Assembly: GCF_000711215.1 (NCBI RefSeq)
Contig: NZ_JOMF01000005.1
Coordinates: 186,001-250,000 of the forward strand
Origin: Methanomicrobium mobile BP
GTDB lineage: Archaea > Halobacteriota > Methanomicrobia > Methanomicrobiales > Methanomicrobiaceae
Length of the DNA stretch: 64,000 bases
Direction: 5' to 3'
Shown: positions 25,172 to 33,781 of the stretch, in pieces
Layout of the letters: each line of letters opens with the position of its first letter
How positions within the stretch are numbered: the stretch's first letter is position 1
The notes under the pieces: generated by a model
Told to the model about the DNA's origin: nothing
Databases searched by the model: none
The model's input: the letters and a program-made list of their open reading frames with translations, nothing else
Position numbers and translations under genes: made by a program

Positions 25172-26653
25172 TTACGAGTCCGGATTCTGCGAGCGTATGT
25201 AGACGTTGACTGCCGCCGTTATCGCCGCAGATTCCTTGCCGTGCCTGAGCGATGCCGCAAGCGTCTGCATCCTTGCCTCGTCGTCCCTCAGATAGCGCGA
25301 GAGATTCTTCTGAATATTCTCTTCCTGCAGGAAACCCGTATGGGTATTGCCGGAGATAAACTCGGGGCTGCTCATAATCGCGTGATGAAGGGGAAGCGTG
25401 GTCTGAACACCCAGAATAACATACTCATAAATCGCTCTCCTCATCCTGTCGATTGCCTCGTCGCGATCCATGCCCCATGCGCAGAGCTTCGAGATCATCG
25501 AGTCGTACATCGGCGGAATCGAATAACCCATGTGAATACCCGAATCCACACGGATACCGGGACCTCCGGGGCTTCTGTATCTTACTATTTTTCCTGGGTC
25601 GGCGACGAAGTTATTGAGCGGATCCTCGGCATTGATACGGCACTCGATTGCATGACCGTGAACCGAGATATCCTCCTGCGTAAAGGGGAGTTTTTCGCCG
25701 GCGGCGATGCGAATCTGCTGACGGACAAGGTCAATGCCCGTAATCATCTCGGTGATCGTATGCTCGACCTGAAGACGGGTATTCATCTCCATGAAGTAGT
25801 AGTTGCCGTTGGAGTAAAGGAACTCCACCGTTCCCGCATTGTAGTAACCCGAGACCTCCGCAACCTTGAGAGCCGACTTTGACATCCTCTCGCGGAGTTC
25901 GTCGGTCATGATGGGACAGGGCGCCTCCTCGACAAGCTTCTGATGCCTTCTCTGAATCGAGCATTCCCTGTCATAGAGGTGAACGCGGTTGCCGAACTTG
26001 TCGCAGAGAACCTGAAACTCGATATGTCGCGGCTTGACAAGATACTTCTCGATAAAAACGGTCGGATCGCCGAAAGCCGACTTGGCGATACGCATCGATT
26101 TCTCGATAGCCTCCTCGAGTTCGCTCTCGGAGTTGACGACCTGCATACCGATACCGCCGCCGCCCGCCGAAGCCTTGACGATGACGGGGTAACCGATCTC
26201 CGCCGAGATCCTTTTTGCCTCGGCAAGAGTGGTCACGCCGTCGGGAGTGTAGGGAAGGACGGGGACGCCGGCGTTCTCCATCATATGCTTTGAGCCGAGC
26301 TTGGAGCCCATCATCTCGATGGTCTTCCAGGACGGACCTATGAAATTGATGCCGTTTTCCTCGCAGAGTTTTGCGAACTCGGCATTCTCCGCAAGGAAAC
26401 CGTAACCCGGATGAATCGCGTCCGCATCCGCGTTCAGTGCCGTCTCGATAATCTTCTCCTTATTGAGATAACTCTTGGACGGGTGGGCTTCGCCCAGGAG
26501 ATATGCCGCATCGGCATACTTGACATGAAGTGCATTGGAATCCGGCGCGGAATAGACCGCCACGGTCTCGATACCGAGCTCGCGGCACCCGCGCATTATC
26601 CTTATTGCAATCTCGCCGCGGTTTGCAATCAGCACCTTATCGAAATATTTCAT
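25172..26653 (-). CDS. pycA: Pyruvate carboxylase subunit A (biotin carboxylase)
   Basis: 493 residues. The biotin carboxylase domain runs through the N-terminal [20 protein letters not shown], the ATP-grasp loop [14 protein letters not shown], the [20 protein letters not shown] block and [20 protein letters not shown] with the catalytic residues. It charges biotin on the partner subunit with CO2 using ATP. A biotin carrier is missing here and is found on PycB. It follows pycB with a short spacer, so both are probably one transcript. It supplies oxaloacetate for biosynthesis. BirA and biotin uptake genes are close by. Confidence 0.95.
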   Translation of the reverse strand: MKYFDKVLIANRGEIAIRIMRGCRELGIETVAVYSAPDSNALHVKYADAAYLLGEAHPSKSYLNKEKIIETALNADADAIHPGYGFLAENAEFAKLCEENGINFIGPSWKTIEMMGSKLGSKHMMENAGVPVLPYTPDGVTTLAEAKRISAEIGYPVIVKASAGGGGIGMQVVNSESELEEAIEKSMRIAKSAFGDPTVFIEKYLVKPRHIEFQVLCDKFGNRVHLYDRECSIQRRHQKLVEEAPCPIMTDELRERMSKSALKVAEVSGYYNAGTVEFLYSNGNYYFMEMNTRLQVEHTITEMITGIDLVRQQIRIAAGEKLPFTQEDISVHGHAIECRINAEDPLNNFVADPGKIVRYRSPGGPGIRVDSGIHMGYSIPPMYDSMISKLCAWGMDRDEAIDRMRRAIYEYVILGVQTTLPLHHAIMSSPEFISGNTHTGFLQEENIQKNLSRYLRDDEARMQTLAASLRHGKESAAITAAVNVYIRSQNPDS

Positions 26654-26671
26654 CTGAAACCTCTGCTACCC

Positions 26672-28402
26672 TTATTCTATTACAAGCAGAACGTCGCCGG
26701 TCTGCACGGTATCGCCGGCATCGACGAAGATCTGTGTAACCTTACCCTCTTTGGTCGACTTAATCGGGTTCTCCATCTTCATTGCCTCGAGGACAACGAG
26801 GGTATCGCCGACTTTGACCTGGGCGCCGATATTGGTCTCGACCTTGAGAACCATTCCCTGCATATTGCTGACAATGCCGCCCTTGATGTCACGCGGGATC
26901 TTCTTGGCGCCGATGGAGTTCACGGACTCGACCGTGCTGCCGTCGACGGAAAGGATTCTGACGGCAAATATCTCGCCGTCGACCTCGACCTCCATGCTGC
27001 TCGGCACTTTATAGGTGTCGTGCGAGACCTCGGCGTGCACCGGAAGCGGCTCGCCTTTCCTCTCGCCTTTCAGGAAGGAGGGTGCAATCGCGGGGTAGAG
27101 GATATACGTGAGGATATCCTCTTCCTTCGAGACAATGCCCTTCTCGCGTGCCTCGGCACCCATCTTCTCGTAGAGCGGCTCCAGAAGGTCGCCCGGTCTT
27201 CCGGTATAGGGTTTGTCGTCGCCGAGGATCTGTTTTATGAGTTCGGGTGAGACGACGCCCGGCGCCGCTCCGTAAAGTCCCCTCAGGTAATCCTTGACTT
27301 CCTGAGTGACGTTGGTGTAGCGTCCGCCCATTATGACGTTTAAGACCGCCTGCGTTCCGACAATCTGACTTGTCGGGGTCACGAGCGGCGGATAACCGAG
27401 ATCTTTTCTGACGTTGGGTATCTCCTTATGGACCTCGTCGAGTTTGTCGAGGGCGTTCTGCTCCTTGAGCTGCGAGATGAGATTGGAGATCATTCCGCCC
27501 GGGAGCTGATAGATAAGGACATCGCTGTCGATTCTCTCCGATATCGGCGATATGAGGGTCTTGTATCTGTCCCTGACCTCAAGGCATCTGTTCTTGATAT
27601 CGCGGAGCGTTATCAGACTGATTCCGGTATCCCTGTCGGTTCCGTTGAGGCTTGCGACAATGCTCTCGGTCGCGGGCTGCGATGTGCCGAATGCAAACGG
27701 CGACATGGCGGTATCGAGGATATCCACGCCCGCCTCGATTGCCGCCTGATAGCTCATCGGAGATATTCCGCTTGTGGAGTGTGAATGAAGATCAACCGGA
27801 ATATCTATCTTCTTCTTTATGCCGGCGATGAGCTCGCGGGCGTCGTTGGGCATGATGAGTCCCGCCATGTCCTTGATACAGATTGAATCGCAGCCTTTTG
27901 CATAGAGTTCCTCGGCCATTGCGATGAATTTGGCGTTTGAGTGGACGGGGCTTGTCGTGTAACTTATTGTGCCCTGAAGGTGTCCGCCGATGTCTTTTAC
28001 GGCATCGAAGGATGTCTGCATGTTCCTTATGTCGTTGAGTGCATCAAAGACGCGGAATACGTCAACGCCGTTTTTGCCTGCCGCTTCTATGAATTTCCTG
28101 ACGACGTCGTCGGGGTAGTGCTTGTATCCGACAAGGTTCTGACCGCGGAGGAGCATCTGAATCGGCGTCTTTTTAAGAACGGATTTCAGGTCGCGAAGCC
28201 TCTCCCACGGGTCGTCGTTTAAGTAACGGATACAACTGTCGAATGTTGCGCCTCCCCATGCCTCTACTGAAAAGAACCCTGCCTTGTCGATTGCTTTCGC
28301 AACAGGCATCATATCCTCAGTCTTTAATCTGGTTGCGATTAAGGACTGATGAGCATCCCTTAGGGTAGTATCTGTAATTTTCACAGGATTTTTCACACTC
28401 AT
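26672..28402 (-). CDS. pycB: Pyruvate carboxylase subunit B (carboxyltransferase plus biotin carrier domain)
   Basis: 576 residues from the ATG at 28402, which follows GGAGAT at 6 bases; an ATG at 28438 lies inside the promoter inverted repeat. The N-terminal HMGL-like carboxyltransferase has ITDTTLRDAHQSLIATR and the metal-site DLHSHSTSGISPM. The C-terminal ~70 residues are a biotinyl domain with VLEAMKMENPI, whose lysine is the biotin site for the nearby BirA. It transfers CO2 from biotin to pyruvate. OadA-type decarboxylases look alike; the adjacent pycA supports pyruvate carboxylase. Confidence 0.95.
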   Translation of the reverse strand: MSVKNPVKITDTTLRDAHQSLIATRLKTEDMMPVAKAIDKAGFFSVEAWGGATFDSCIRYLNDDPWERLRDLKSVLKKTPIQMLLRGQNLVGYKHYPDDVVRKFIEAAGKNGVDVFRVFDALNDIRNMQTSFDAVKDIGGHLQGTISYTTSPVHSNAKFIAMAEELYAKGCDSICIKDMAGLIMPNDARELIAGIKKKIDIPVDLHSHSTSGISPMSYQAAIEAGVDILDTAMSPFAFGTSQPATESIVASLNGTDRDTGISLITLRDIKNRCLEVRDRYKTLISPISERIDSDVLIYQLPGGMISNLISQLKEQNALDKLDEVHKEIPNVRKDLGYPPLVTPTSQIVGTQAVLNVIMGGRYTNVTQEVKDYLRGLYGAAPGVVSPELIKQILGDDKPYTGRPGDLLEPLYEKMGAEAREKGIVSKEEDILTYILYPAIAPSFLKGERKGEPLPVHAEVSHDTYKVPSSMEVEVDGEIFAVRILSVDGSTVESVNSIGAKKIPRDIKGGIVSNMQGMVLKVETNIGAQVKVGDTLVVLEAMKMENPIKSTKEGKVTQIFVDAGDTVQTGDVLLVIE

Positions 28403-28416
28403 ATTTATCTCCAACT

Positions 28417-28463
28417 TTGAGGCTGAATGCAGATTCATTTATTGTCCGTATTGTCAGCCTCAA
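28417..28463 (-). promoter_or_regulatory. 10-bp perfect inverted repeat flanking the pycB promoter
   Basis: TTGAGGCTGA (28417-28426) and TCAGCCTCAA (28454-28463) are perfect inverted repeats with a 27-base spacer. The spacer contains a TATA-like ACAATAAATG (minus strand, about 28436-28445). Sites on both sides of the TATA box would fit a repressor that bridges the promoter. The right half shares TTGTCAGCC with the BirA half-site TTGTCAACC but the arrangement differs. Confidence 0.6.
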
Positions 28464-28512
28464 TACCGCGATTATCTTGGATCTTTAATCCTTATTAGGT
28501 ATCTTTCCCACA

Positions 28513-29172
28513 CTATAAATAAGTCACTAACGTAAGAAATGTGCACAGAAATAACGCCGTTGCACAAAATATGGGTATATAATCGGATTTTGATTTATCA
28601 AAGACCGGCTGCAACCTTCCGCCGTGTCTGTAGCCGCGGATTGCAAGTACTTTCGACTGTTCTTTTGAGTCTTTCAGCGAGTTTATGAGGATGATTCCGG
28701 CGACGGAGAGGTAATCCGCGCACCGGAGTCTGTCCTTTCCTCCCCGATAAACGGCTTTCATCCTGTGGGCAACCTTAGTCCGGGCATAGTCTGTGCTCAG
28801 CTGCCGGATTTTTTGAACGGCGATTGCGGAGATAAGCCCGAGTTCAAAGCCGTATCTCTCGCCGAGGAGCCATGTCATTACATTTAGCATGTCTCTTGAG
28901 GATAACTCCGTGTAGGCATAGCCCGCAATGAGAATTATCGTGCTCATGCGGATGAAATACGAAATTCCGGGAAGTCCGCGATACTCCATCAGAAGTGAGA
29001 TTGCGCCCGTTATCATGAAGAGTCCGAGGAAGATCTTCGGCGACGGCAGCGACTTTAAGCGCTTTGAGAAGACGAGCCACCAGATAAAAGCTAGAGCCGC
29101 CCCCGTTACCGACGCGTATGCCGATACGGAGAGCAGAAAGACGCTCAGTAGTTTAAGGCGTGCGTCTTTCAT
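28513..29172 (-). CDS. ecfT: ECF transporter transmembrane protein EcfT (BioN-like)
   Basis: 219 residues with about five hydrophobic helices and a C-terminal cytoplasmic part. It has the coupling motif region STDYARTKVAHRMKAVYRG and LAIRGYRHGGRL, matching the EcfT/CbiQ family signature of short Ala-Arg-Gly motifs. The start overlaps the end of the ATPase gene by 4 bases (ATGA). Together with the double ATPase and BioY this is an energy-coupling factor importer, most likely for biotin. Confidence 0.85.
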   Translation of the reverse strand: MKDARLKLLSVFLLSVSAYASVTGAALAFIWWLVFSKRLKSLPSPKIFLGLFMITGAISLLMEYRGLPGISYFIRMSTIILIAGYAYTELSSRDMLNVMTWLLGERYGFELGLISAIAVQKIRQLSTDYARTKVAHRMKAVYRGGKDRLRCADYLSVAGIILINSLKDSKEQSKVLAIRGYRHGGRLQPVFDKSKSDYIPIFCATALFLCTFLTLVTYL

Positions 29173-30797
29173 TGTTTATCACCGCCGTTCATCCCGTGCG
29201 CCGATGCATCTTCTTCAACCGCGATTTCGCCGATGCCGCAGACCGCATCCGCGAATGTGGCACCTCTTAGCTCGGCGCCTTTCGAGAGTGCGTATCCGAT
29301 ATATTCGGGTGCGCCGCCCCATCTTCGAAGTGTCTGCGTGTCGGAGGCTTTTCCGAGATATACGAGCCGTTTATCTTTTATCTCCCATATACGGTCGGCA
29401 TGCGGGAGAACGGTCTTTTCGTGCGTAAATATGATTATGACTTTAGGTCTGCCGCATGATCCCGCGGCGGAAAAGAGCGGGCATGAGGCAAATTCTTCTT
29501 TTCTGACGGTATCCAGCGTGCTGAAAGGCTCGTCGAGTATGATAAGGTCGGCATCTCCGGAGAGGATGCAGGCTAGCTGAAGTCTTTTGAGTTCGCCGGC
29601 GGAGAGCTTTGCGGGGTCAAAGTTCCTCCTTTCGCTCAGACCGAGATATTTCAGTATCTTTTCTGTCTCTTCCGCGGTCTTTCCCCACGAAATTATCTCT
29701 TTTTCCACGGTTGCCTGCGTTATGTGATATGAGGCAAACTGCATCAGAAATACACGTTTTTCGATTCCCGCGGATGAAACTACTCCCTCGGTGACATCCG
29801 CAAGCCCCGATTCCGATAAGGCGTATGCAAGCGTAGATTTTCCGCTCCCCGTTTTCCCCGTAATGATGTGCACGCCGCTTTCAAAGACGGCATCGGCATT
29901 CAGAGTAAACCCGCCGCGTGAGATTTTAAGCCCTTTAAGCTCGAGTTTTGGGGAGATTTCCGCACCGGCATCCGATACATTAACGGTAGTTTCGGCAAAT
30001 GCGGGAAATTCGGCAGTTTCGGAAGTCTCAGTCGTCGCATCTGCGGTTTTTTCAACGGCGGCGTCAATCCGCATCTTAGTGGGAAGGAAAGGCGACCCCT
30101 GCAGTTTCAGTCTTTCAAAGACCGCGTTTGGGGTTCCTGAATACTTTACCCTGCCGTTTTCCATGAAAATGAGAAAATCGGCATCCGCGGCGATATCCAT
30201 GTTCTGCGTGCAGTGTATGATATAGGGGCTGTCCTTGTCCCGCAACTTTGCGTGTTCCCCGCTGTCGTCCGCGTTTGCGTAAAGAGCGCTGCTATTAAGG
30301 TCCTTAAGCGCCGCCATTATCCTGCCGGATGTCTCCCTGTCCAGATGCGAGTCGGGTTCATCGAGGACAAGTATTCGCGGTGAGCTTATTATCGCCGTTG
30401 CGAGCGCTGTGCAGGCTTTTTCGCCGCCGGAGATATTTCGCGTTTCCTTGTCGGTAAGGTCGGCAATTCCGAGGAGTTCCGCAGCGGCGACGAGTTTCTC
30501 GGAGATTTTCTCCGGCGTTTCGAAAGCAAACCTCAGCGGCGATGTTATCTCATCGGCGACATTCTCGAAGATAATGCCGTTGTCGAAGAATTCGGGGACA
30601 TATCCCGTATCAAGACTGCGCACGGGAACACCGTCCGCGAGGACACTGCCCGTTTTCGCCTCGTAATACCCGCATAAGAGCCTTGCCAGAGTGGACTTGC
30701 CGCTACCGTTCTCCCCGATGATGCACGTGATGCCGTTTGGCACGCAAAGCCTGTCAATCTCCAGAATCCTTAACTTCAGACTGTTTATCTCAATCAT
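29169..30797 (-). CDS. ecfA: ECF transporter ATPase, two ATP-binding domains fused in one chain
   Basis: 542 residues. Domain 1 (about 1-225) has Walker A GENGSGKST, signature NISGGEKAC and Walker B ILVLDEPDSHLD; domain 2 (about 285-520) has GKTGSGKST, LSAGELKRLQLAC and LIILDEPFSTLD. A variable Ala/Thr/Glu-rich linker joins them. Fused EcfA-EcfA' proteins are known in archaea and actinobacteria. Both halves keep their catalytic motifs. It lies between bioY and ecfT and overlaps the latter. Confidence 0.92.
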   Translation of the reverse strand: MIEINSLKLRILEIDRLCVPNGITCIIGENGSGKSTLARLLCGYYEAKTGSVLADGVPVRSLDTGYVPEFFDNGIIFENVADEITSPLRFAFETPEKISEKLVAAAELLGIADLTDKETRNISGGEKACTALATAIISSPRILVLDEPDSHLDRETSGRIMAALKDLNSSALYANADDSGEHAKLRDKDSPYIIHCTQNMDIAADADFLIFMENGRVKYSGTPNAVFERLKLQGSPFLPTKMRIDAAVEKTADATTETSETAEFPAFAETTVNVSDAGAEISPKLELKGLKISRGGFTLNADAVFESGVHIITGKTGSGKSTLAYALSESGLADVTEGVVSSAGIEKRVFLMQFASYHITQATVEKEIISWGKTAEETEKILKYLGLSERRNFDPAKLSAGELKRLQLACILSGDADLIILDEPFSTLDTVRKEEFASCPLFSAAGSCGRPKVIIIFTHEKTVLPHADRIWEIKDKRLVYLGKASDTQTLRRWGGAPEYIGYALSKGAELRGATFADAVCGIGEIAVEEDASAHGMNGGDKQ

Positions 30798-30834
30798 TTC
30801 GGCTTACCTGTCGGCATCGGCGTGCGTTTTCCAA

Positions 30835-30878
30835 TCCACCTTATCCTAACCTGATCCTAACCTGATCCTGACCTAATC
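30835..30878 (-). repeat. 11-bp tandem repeat beginning at the bioY last codon and stop
   Basis: On the minus strand, starting at 30878, the units are GATTAGGTCAG, GATCAGGTTAG, GATCAGGTTAG and a partial GATAAGGTGGA. The first begins with the last sense codon of bioY (GAT, Asp) and its TAG stop. Confidence 0.9.
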
Positions 30879-31433
30879 CGTGCCTTCATTCGTGCTTTCA
30901 TCCGCGCTGTCTTCCTCATCCGCGCTTTTGATTCTCTCCGAGATCAGATACGCCGCGGCAATCTTCAGTATATCGCCGATGACGAACGGAGCGGCGCCGA
31001 TGAGCAGGGCATCGCCGATTGACAGCCCGGTCGATATCGATATCCAGATAACGCCGCAGGCTGTTATTGCGGCCGATCCGAGGACGAGTCCGGCGATTTT
31101 TATTGTCTTTGACTTTCGTTCGCAGGCGATTCCGACGATGAGCGCCGCGATTATAAATCCGAACATGTATCCGCCCGTCGGACCCATGAGAATCCCGGGG
31201 CCAGATGTCATCTGATGGAACAGGGGAAGACCGAGGGTGCCCAGAACAATGTATAAAACCGCGGGAATTGCGGCATGGCGTTTCATAACGCAGCCGCAGA
31301 GCAGAATGAAAAGGGTCTGAAGCGTGACGGGAACGGGAACCATCGGGATTACAATATAACTGCCGATTGCAAAAAGCGCGATAAATATTGCCGTTTGATA
31401 AATTATCTCCGTTCTCCGTATGTCTCCGTACAT
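30873..31433 (-). CDS. bioY: Biotin transport substrate-binding membrane protein BioY
   Basis: 186 residues from the ATG at 31433. It shows six hydrophobic segments and the BioY signatures PVPVTLQTLFILLCGCVM, LYIVLGTLGLPLF and GPTGGYMFGFIIAALIVG. The C-terminal tail is acidic. It is the S-component of an ECF biotin importer with the downstream ATPase and EcfT genes. The frame continues to 31454 but that codon is inside a BirA operator, so I place the start at 31433. A TATA-like TTAAATATC is about 35-43 bases upstream, and a BirA operator covers the start region. Confidence 0.93.
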   Translation of the reverse strand: MYGDIRRTEIIYQTAIFIALFAIGSYIVIPMVPVPVTLQTLFILLCGCVMKRHAAIPAVLYIVLGTLGLPLFHQMTSGPGILMGPTGGYMFGFIIAALIVGIACERKSKTIKIAGLVLGSAAITACGVIWISISTGLSIGDALLIGAAPFVIGDILKIAAAYLISERIKSADEEDSADESTNEGTD

Positions 31434-31434
31434 C

Positions 31435-31467
31435 TTGTCAACCTGTGTCAACAAAGTTGGTTGACAA
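31435..31467 (-). promoter_or_regulatory. BirA operator in the bioY promoter
   Basis: TTGTCAACC (31435-31443) and GGTTGACAA (31459-31467) are a perfect 9-bp inverted repeat separated by 15 bases. This matches the known BirA operator layout (TTGTNAACC half-sites, 14-16 base spacer). The site overlaps the expected transcription start, just ahead of the bioY ATG at 31433. A BirA with a helix-turn-helix is encoded nearby at 32117-33097. Confidence 0.92.
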
Positions 31468-31568
31468 GATATTTAACAGATGTGTATTGCGTGAATTTTA
31501 CGGAGATAACCCGGCAGAATTGCAGGATAAAAGGCAACGAAATAGGTATATTTTTATTATGTTTTAAT

Positions 31569-31600
31569 TTTTAGATACTATCAAAAATTTATGATATTAT
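31569..31600 (+). promoter_or_regulatory. Intergenic inverted-repeat element, copy 2
   Basis: ATACTATCA (31575-31583), eight bases, TGATATTAT (31592-31600), preceded by TTTTTAG. The half-sites are identical to those at 14304-14329 with the same spacing. It is in the spacer between bioY (136 bases upstream of its start) and the CGGC gene end. Its factor is unknown. Confidence 0.6.
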
Positions 31601-31651
31601 ATGATCCGACAGTCTTTGCCGAACTTTGCCGACATTATAAAAAGCTCATTT

Positions 31652-32089
31652 TCAGGAATAACGCTTGTATATTCCGTTTTCACGCTTTTTCTCTGAGGCA
31701 GCGCTGATATAGGTACCTTCGGTGATGTTCTCATAGCCCTTCCGCCTCAAAGCCTCCTTTATGCTCTCGGCATGGGGACAGCGGTCATGGTGATGATTCT
31801 CGGTCACAATGCATGAAGAAAGATGAACTGCGACTTTATTTTTCGGAATATCGGTCTTTTTCTCGAGTTTTCTGCCGAAGTGGTCGACCGCCGCAAGAGC
31901 GCACGGATTCTCGCAGCCGCCGCAGGTAACCGCAATATAGGGAATATCGCGCGGATATACTTCGAAAAAGGCTTTTCGCTCGAAAAATGTCTGCGAACAG
32001 GCAAAACCGCTGCACCGTTTTCTGGCGTTTTCGCACTGAATTATCAGAACATAACGGATATCTTTCTTTTCCATCGCCGATGTCCCCAT
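31652..32089 (-). CDS. CGGC-domain protein
   Basis: About 145 residues (or 139 from an in-frame ATG at MEKKDIRY, which follows GGGGACATCGGCG). It has the CGGC-family pattern: IIQCENARKRCSGFACSQTFFERKAFFEVYPRD, then the naming motif VTCGGCENPCALAAVDHF and a later VHLSSCIVTENHHHDRCPHAE. The many cysteines and histidines imply metal or Fe-S binding. No reaction is established. It lies downstream of birA with a 28-base spacer and may share its transcript. Confidence 0.85.
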   Translation of the reverse strand: MGTSAMEKKDIRYVLIIQCENARKRCSGFACSQTFFERKAFFEVYPRDIPYIAVTCGGCENPCALAAVDHFGRKLEKKTDIPKNKVAVHLSSCIVTENHHHDRCPHAESIKEALRRKGYENITEGTYISAASEKKRENGIYKRYS

Positions 32090-32116
32090 GTCCCGTTGAA
32101 AAAAAGTATTATTTGA

Positions 32117-33097
32117 TTAAATCTGCGTGCAGTCGCCGGAGACCGCCTTTTCTATGGTTCCGTTGTCTTTCTTGATAATAAGAGCGCCGTGGTCGTCGAT
32201 ATCCATAGCCAGACCTTCAATCGTCTTTCTCGGCGTCGTAACCCTCACTCTTCTGTCAAGCGTCAGCGAAAGGCTCTTCCATTCCTTGATAATCGGCTCG
32301 AAATCGTTTTTCATGACGAAATCGTAGCGGAGCTCGAACTCCTTCAGGAACTGCGCAAAGAACTCGACGCGGTTTATATCCGCGCCCGTCTCGTCCTTAA
32401 GCGACGTAACCGCGACCGGCTTGTCGTTATTGAAGACTTCCGGAGTCACATTCGCGTCGATTCCGATACCGAGCAGACAGTGGTGAATAACGTCGGCTTC
32501 GGCGGATAACTCCAGATAAAGCCCGCTTACCTTTTTATCGCCGATATAAATGTCGTTCGGCCATTTTATGAGAGCGCCGACATCATACATGTTCCTTATG
32601 GTTCTCGCGACCGCAATCGATGCCGCCATCGTTATGAAAAACAGGCGATCCACCGAGATATCCGGTTTCAGAATGATTGTAGTCCAGATTCCGCCAGGCG
32701 GCGACGACCATGCGCGTCCGAGTCTGCCGTAACCGCCGGTCTGCTCTTCGGCGATGATAACCGTTCCGTCAAGAGTATTTATGTCGTTCTTGGCGCAGAG
32801 TTCCTTTGCTACCCATGTCGTCGACTCCGTTTTCTCGAAATAACGGATATCCTGCCCTATAAAACGCGTCTTAAGGTATTTTTTTATCTCGTGCGGAAGA
32901 AGACCCGCGGTAGTGCTTACAAGCTCGTAGCCGTCCGTTCTTGAAGAATTGATGGAGTATCCGAGCGCTTTCAGCTCCTTTATATCCTTCCAGACGGCAG
33001 AACGTGTTATGCCGAGGATCCTGCTTATTTCTTCGCCCGATACGGGCTCTTTTCTCTCTTCAAGGATTTTTAAAATCTTTCCTGCTGTTTCATTCAT
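32117..33097 (-). CDS. birA: Bifunctional biotin-protein ligase and transcription repressor BirA
   Basis: 326 residues. Residues 1-65 form a winged helix (ISRILGITRSAVWKDIKELKALGYSI). The ligase domain follows with the biotin/ATP loop EEQTGGYGRLGRAWSSPPGGIWTTIIL, the active-site KWPNDIYIGDKKVSGLYLE, and a C-terminal SH3-like cap (VTTPRKTIEGLAMDIDDHGAL). It attaches biotin to the PycB carrier lysine and, as biotinyl-AMP complex, should repress bioY through the operator at 31435-31467. The DNA-binding domain is rare among archaeal ligases overall but its operator is here too. An 18-bp palindrome lies in its own promoter. Confidence 0.96.
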   Translation of the reverse strand: MNETAGKILKILEERKEPVSGEEISRILGITRSAVWKDIKELKALGYSINSSRTDGYELVSTTAGLLPHEIKKYLKTRFIGQDIRYFEKTESTTWVAKELCAKNDINTLDGTVIIAEEQTGGYGRLGRAWSSPPGGIWTTIILKPDISVDRLFFITMAASIAVARTIRNMYDVGALIKWPNDIYIGDKKVSGLYLELSAEADVIHHCLLGIGIDANVTPEVFNNDKPVAVTSLKDETGADINRVEFFAQFLKEFELRYDFVMKNDFEPIIKEWKSLSLTLDRRVRVTTPRKTIEGLAMDIDDHGALIIKKDNGTIEKAVSGDCTQI

Positions 33098-33146
33098 TCC
33101 GATTACCCTATTGAATGCCTTTTATTGCCTCTGATATACGGGAACA

Positions 33147-33164
33147 ATTCGCAAAATTGCGAAT
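33147..33164 (-). promoter_or_regulatory. Palindrome in the birA promoter
   Basis: ATTCGCAA (33147-33154), AA, TTGCGAAT (33157-33164): perfect 8-bp inverted repeat. A TATA-like TTTTATATA lies just upstream (minus strand, about 33171-33179), so the palindrome covers the expected transcription start of birA. It differs in sequence and spacing from the BirA operator. Confidence 0.65.
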
Positions 33165-33193
33165 GAATCATATATAAAAGTTAGTGTCTCCGT

Positions 33194-33781
33194 TTAGAAT
33201 AATATTTCTACGTTGGCAGTACAGAAATTCCTGATAAACTCCTTTGACGGCAGTTCGTGTATTGATGTTATGACATAGTATCCTTCGCCGTGCTTCTTCG
33301 CAATCATGACCTTTTTGCCGTCCTTCGTCGAGGCAATGACCTCGCATTCGGGGGCGGTGTCGTCGTCGAAATACCCGTCGAATTCAATGCCGTTCTCGTC
33401 GAAATCGGCTGTAATGCCGGAGAACTCATTGTTTTTGTCGACCGTTATCGGCGCGTTGAAGTAATCGTGAACGTAACTGCACTTAAACGGCAGCCAGCCG
33501 TATGTGTTGCTGTCCGCGGTCATGGCGCCGAAACAGAGGACTCTTCCGCCTTTCTTCACGAACTTCTCTATTCTGTCCGCCGATGCGCGAAGCGCCGGAA
33601 GAATACCCGAATACATTCTGTTTCCGAAACCCGTCGGAATTACGAGGGCAACGATATTTCCCTTGTAAAACGGCGTTGCGAGCATCTGCGGGCTTACAAG
33701 TTCGCATGTGACGCCGCAGTCCTCGATATATTTGTTCATAAAGCCCGCAGTGTCGCAGGCTATTCCCGCTTTTGATTTCAT
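33194..33781 (-). CDS. Amidotransferase-like (BPL_N/ThuA-like) protein lacking a nucleophile cysteine
   Basis: 195 residues. The fold pattern is that of class I glutamine-amidotransferase-like proteins: IVALVIPTGFGNRMYSGILPALRASADRIEKFVKKGGRVLCFGAMTADSNT, then a later GEGYYVITSIHELP. The nucleophile elbow reads CFGAMT with no cysteine at the turn, so catalysis by that route is unlikely. The start overlaps the rtcB stop by 4 bases (ATGA), so it is translated after rtcB. The function is unknown; the overlap suggests a link to RNA ligation or repair. Confidence 0.6.
   Translation of the reverse strand: MKSKAGIACDTAGFMNKYIEDCGVTCELVSPQMLATPFYKGNIVALVIPTGFGNRMYSGILPALRASADRIEKFVKKGGRVLCFGAMTADSNTYGWLPFKCSYVHDYFNAPITVDKNNEFSGITADFDENGIEFDGYFDDDTAPECEVIASTKDGKKVMIAKKHGEGYYVITSIHELPSKEFIRNFCTANVEILF

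Noticed and set aside
28451-28459. BirA half-site at pycB (TTGTCAGCC)
   Set aside because: No matching GGTTGACAA partner occurs 14-16 bases away, so there is no full operator; I kept only the 10-bp inverted repeat.
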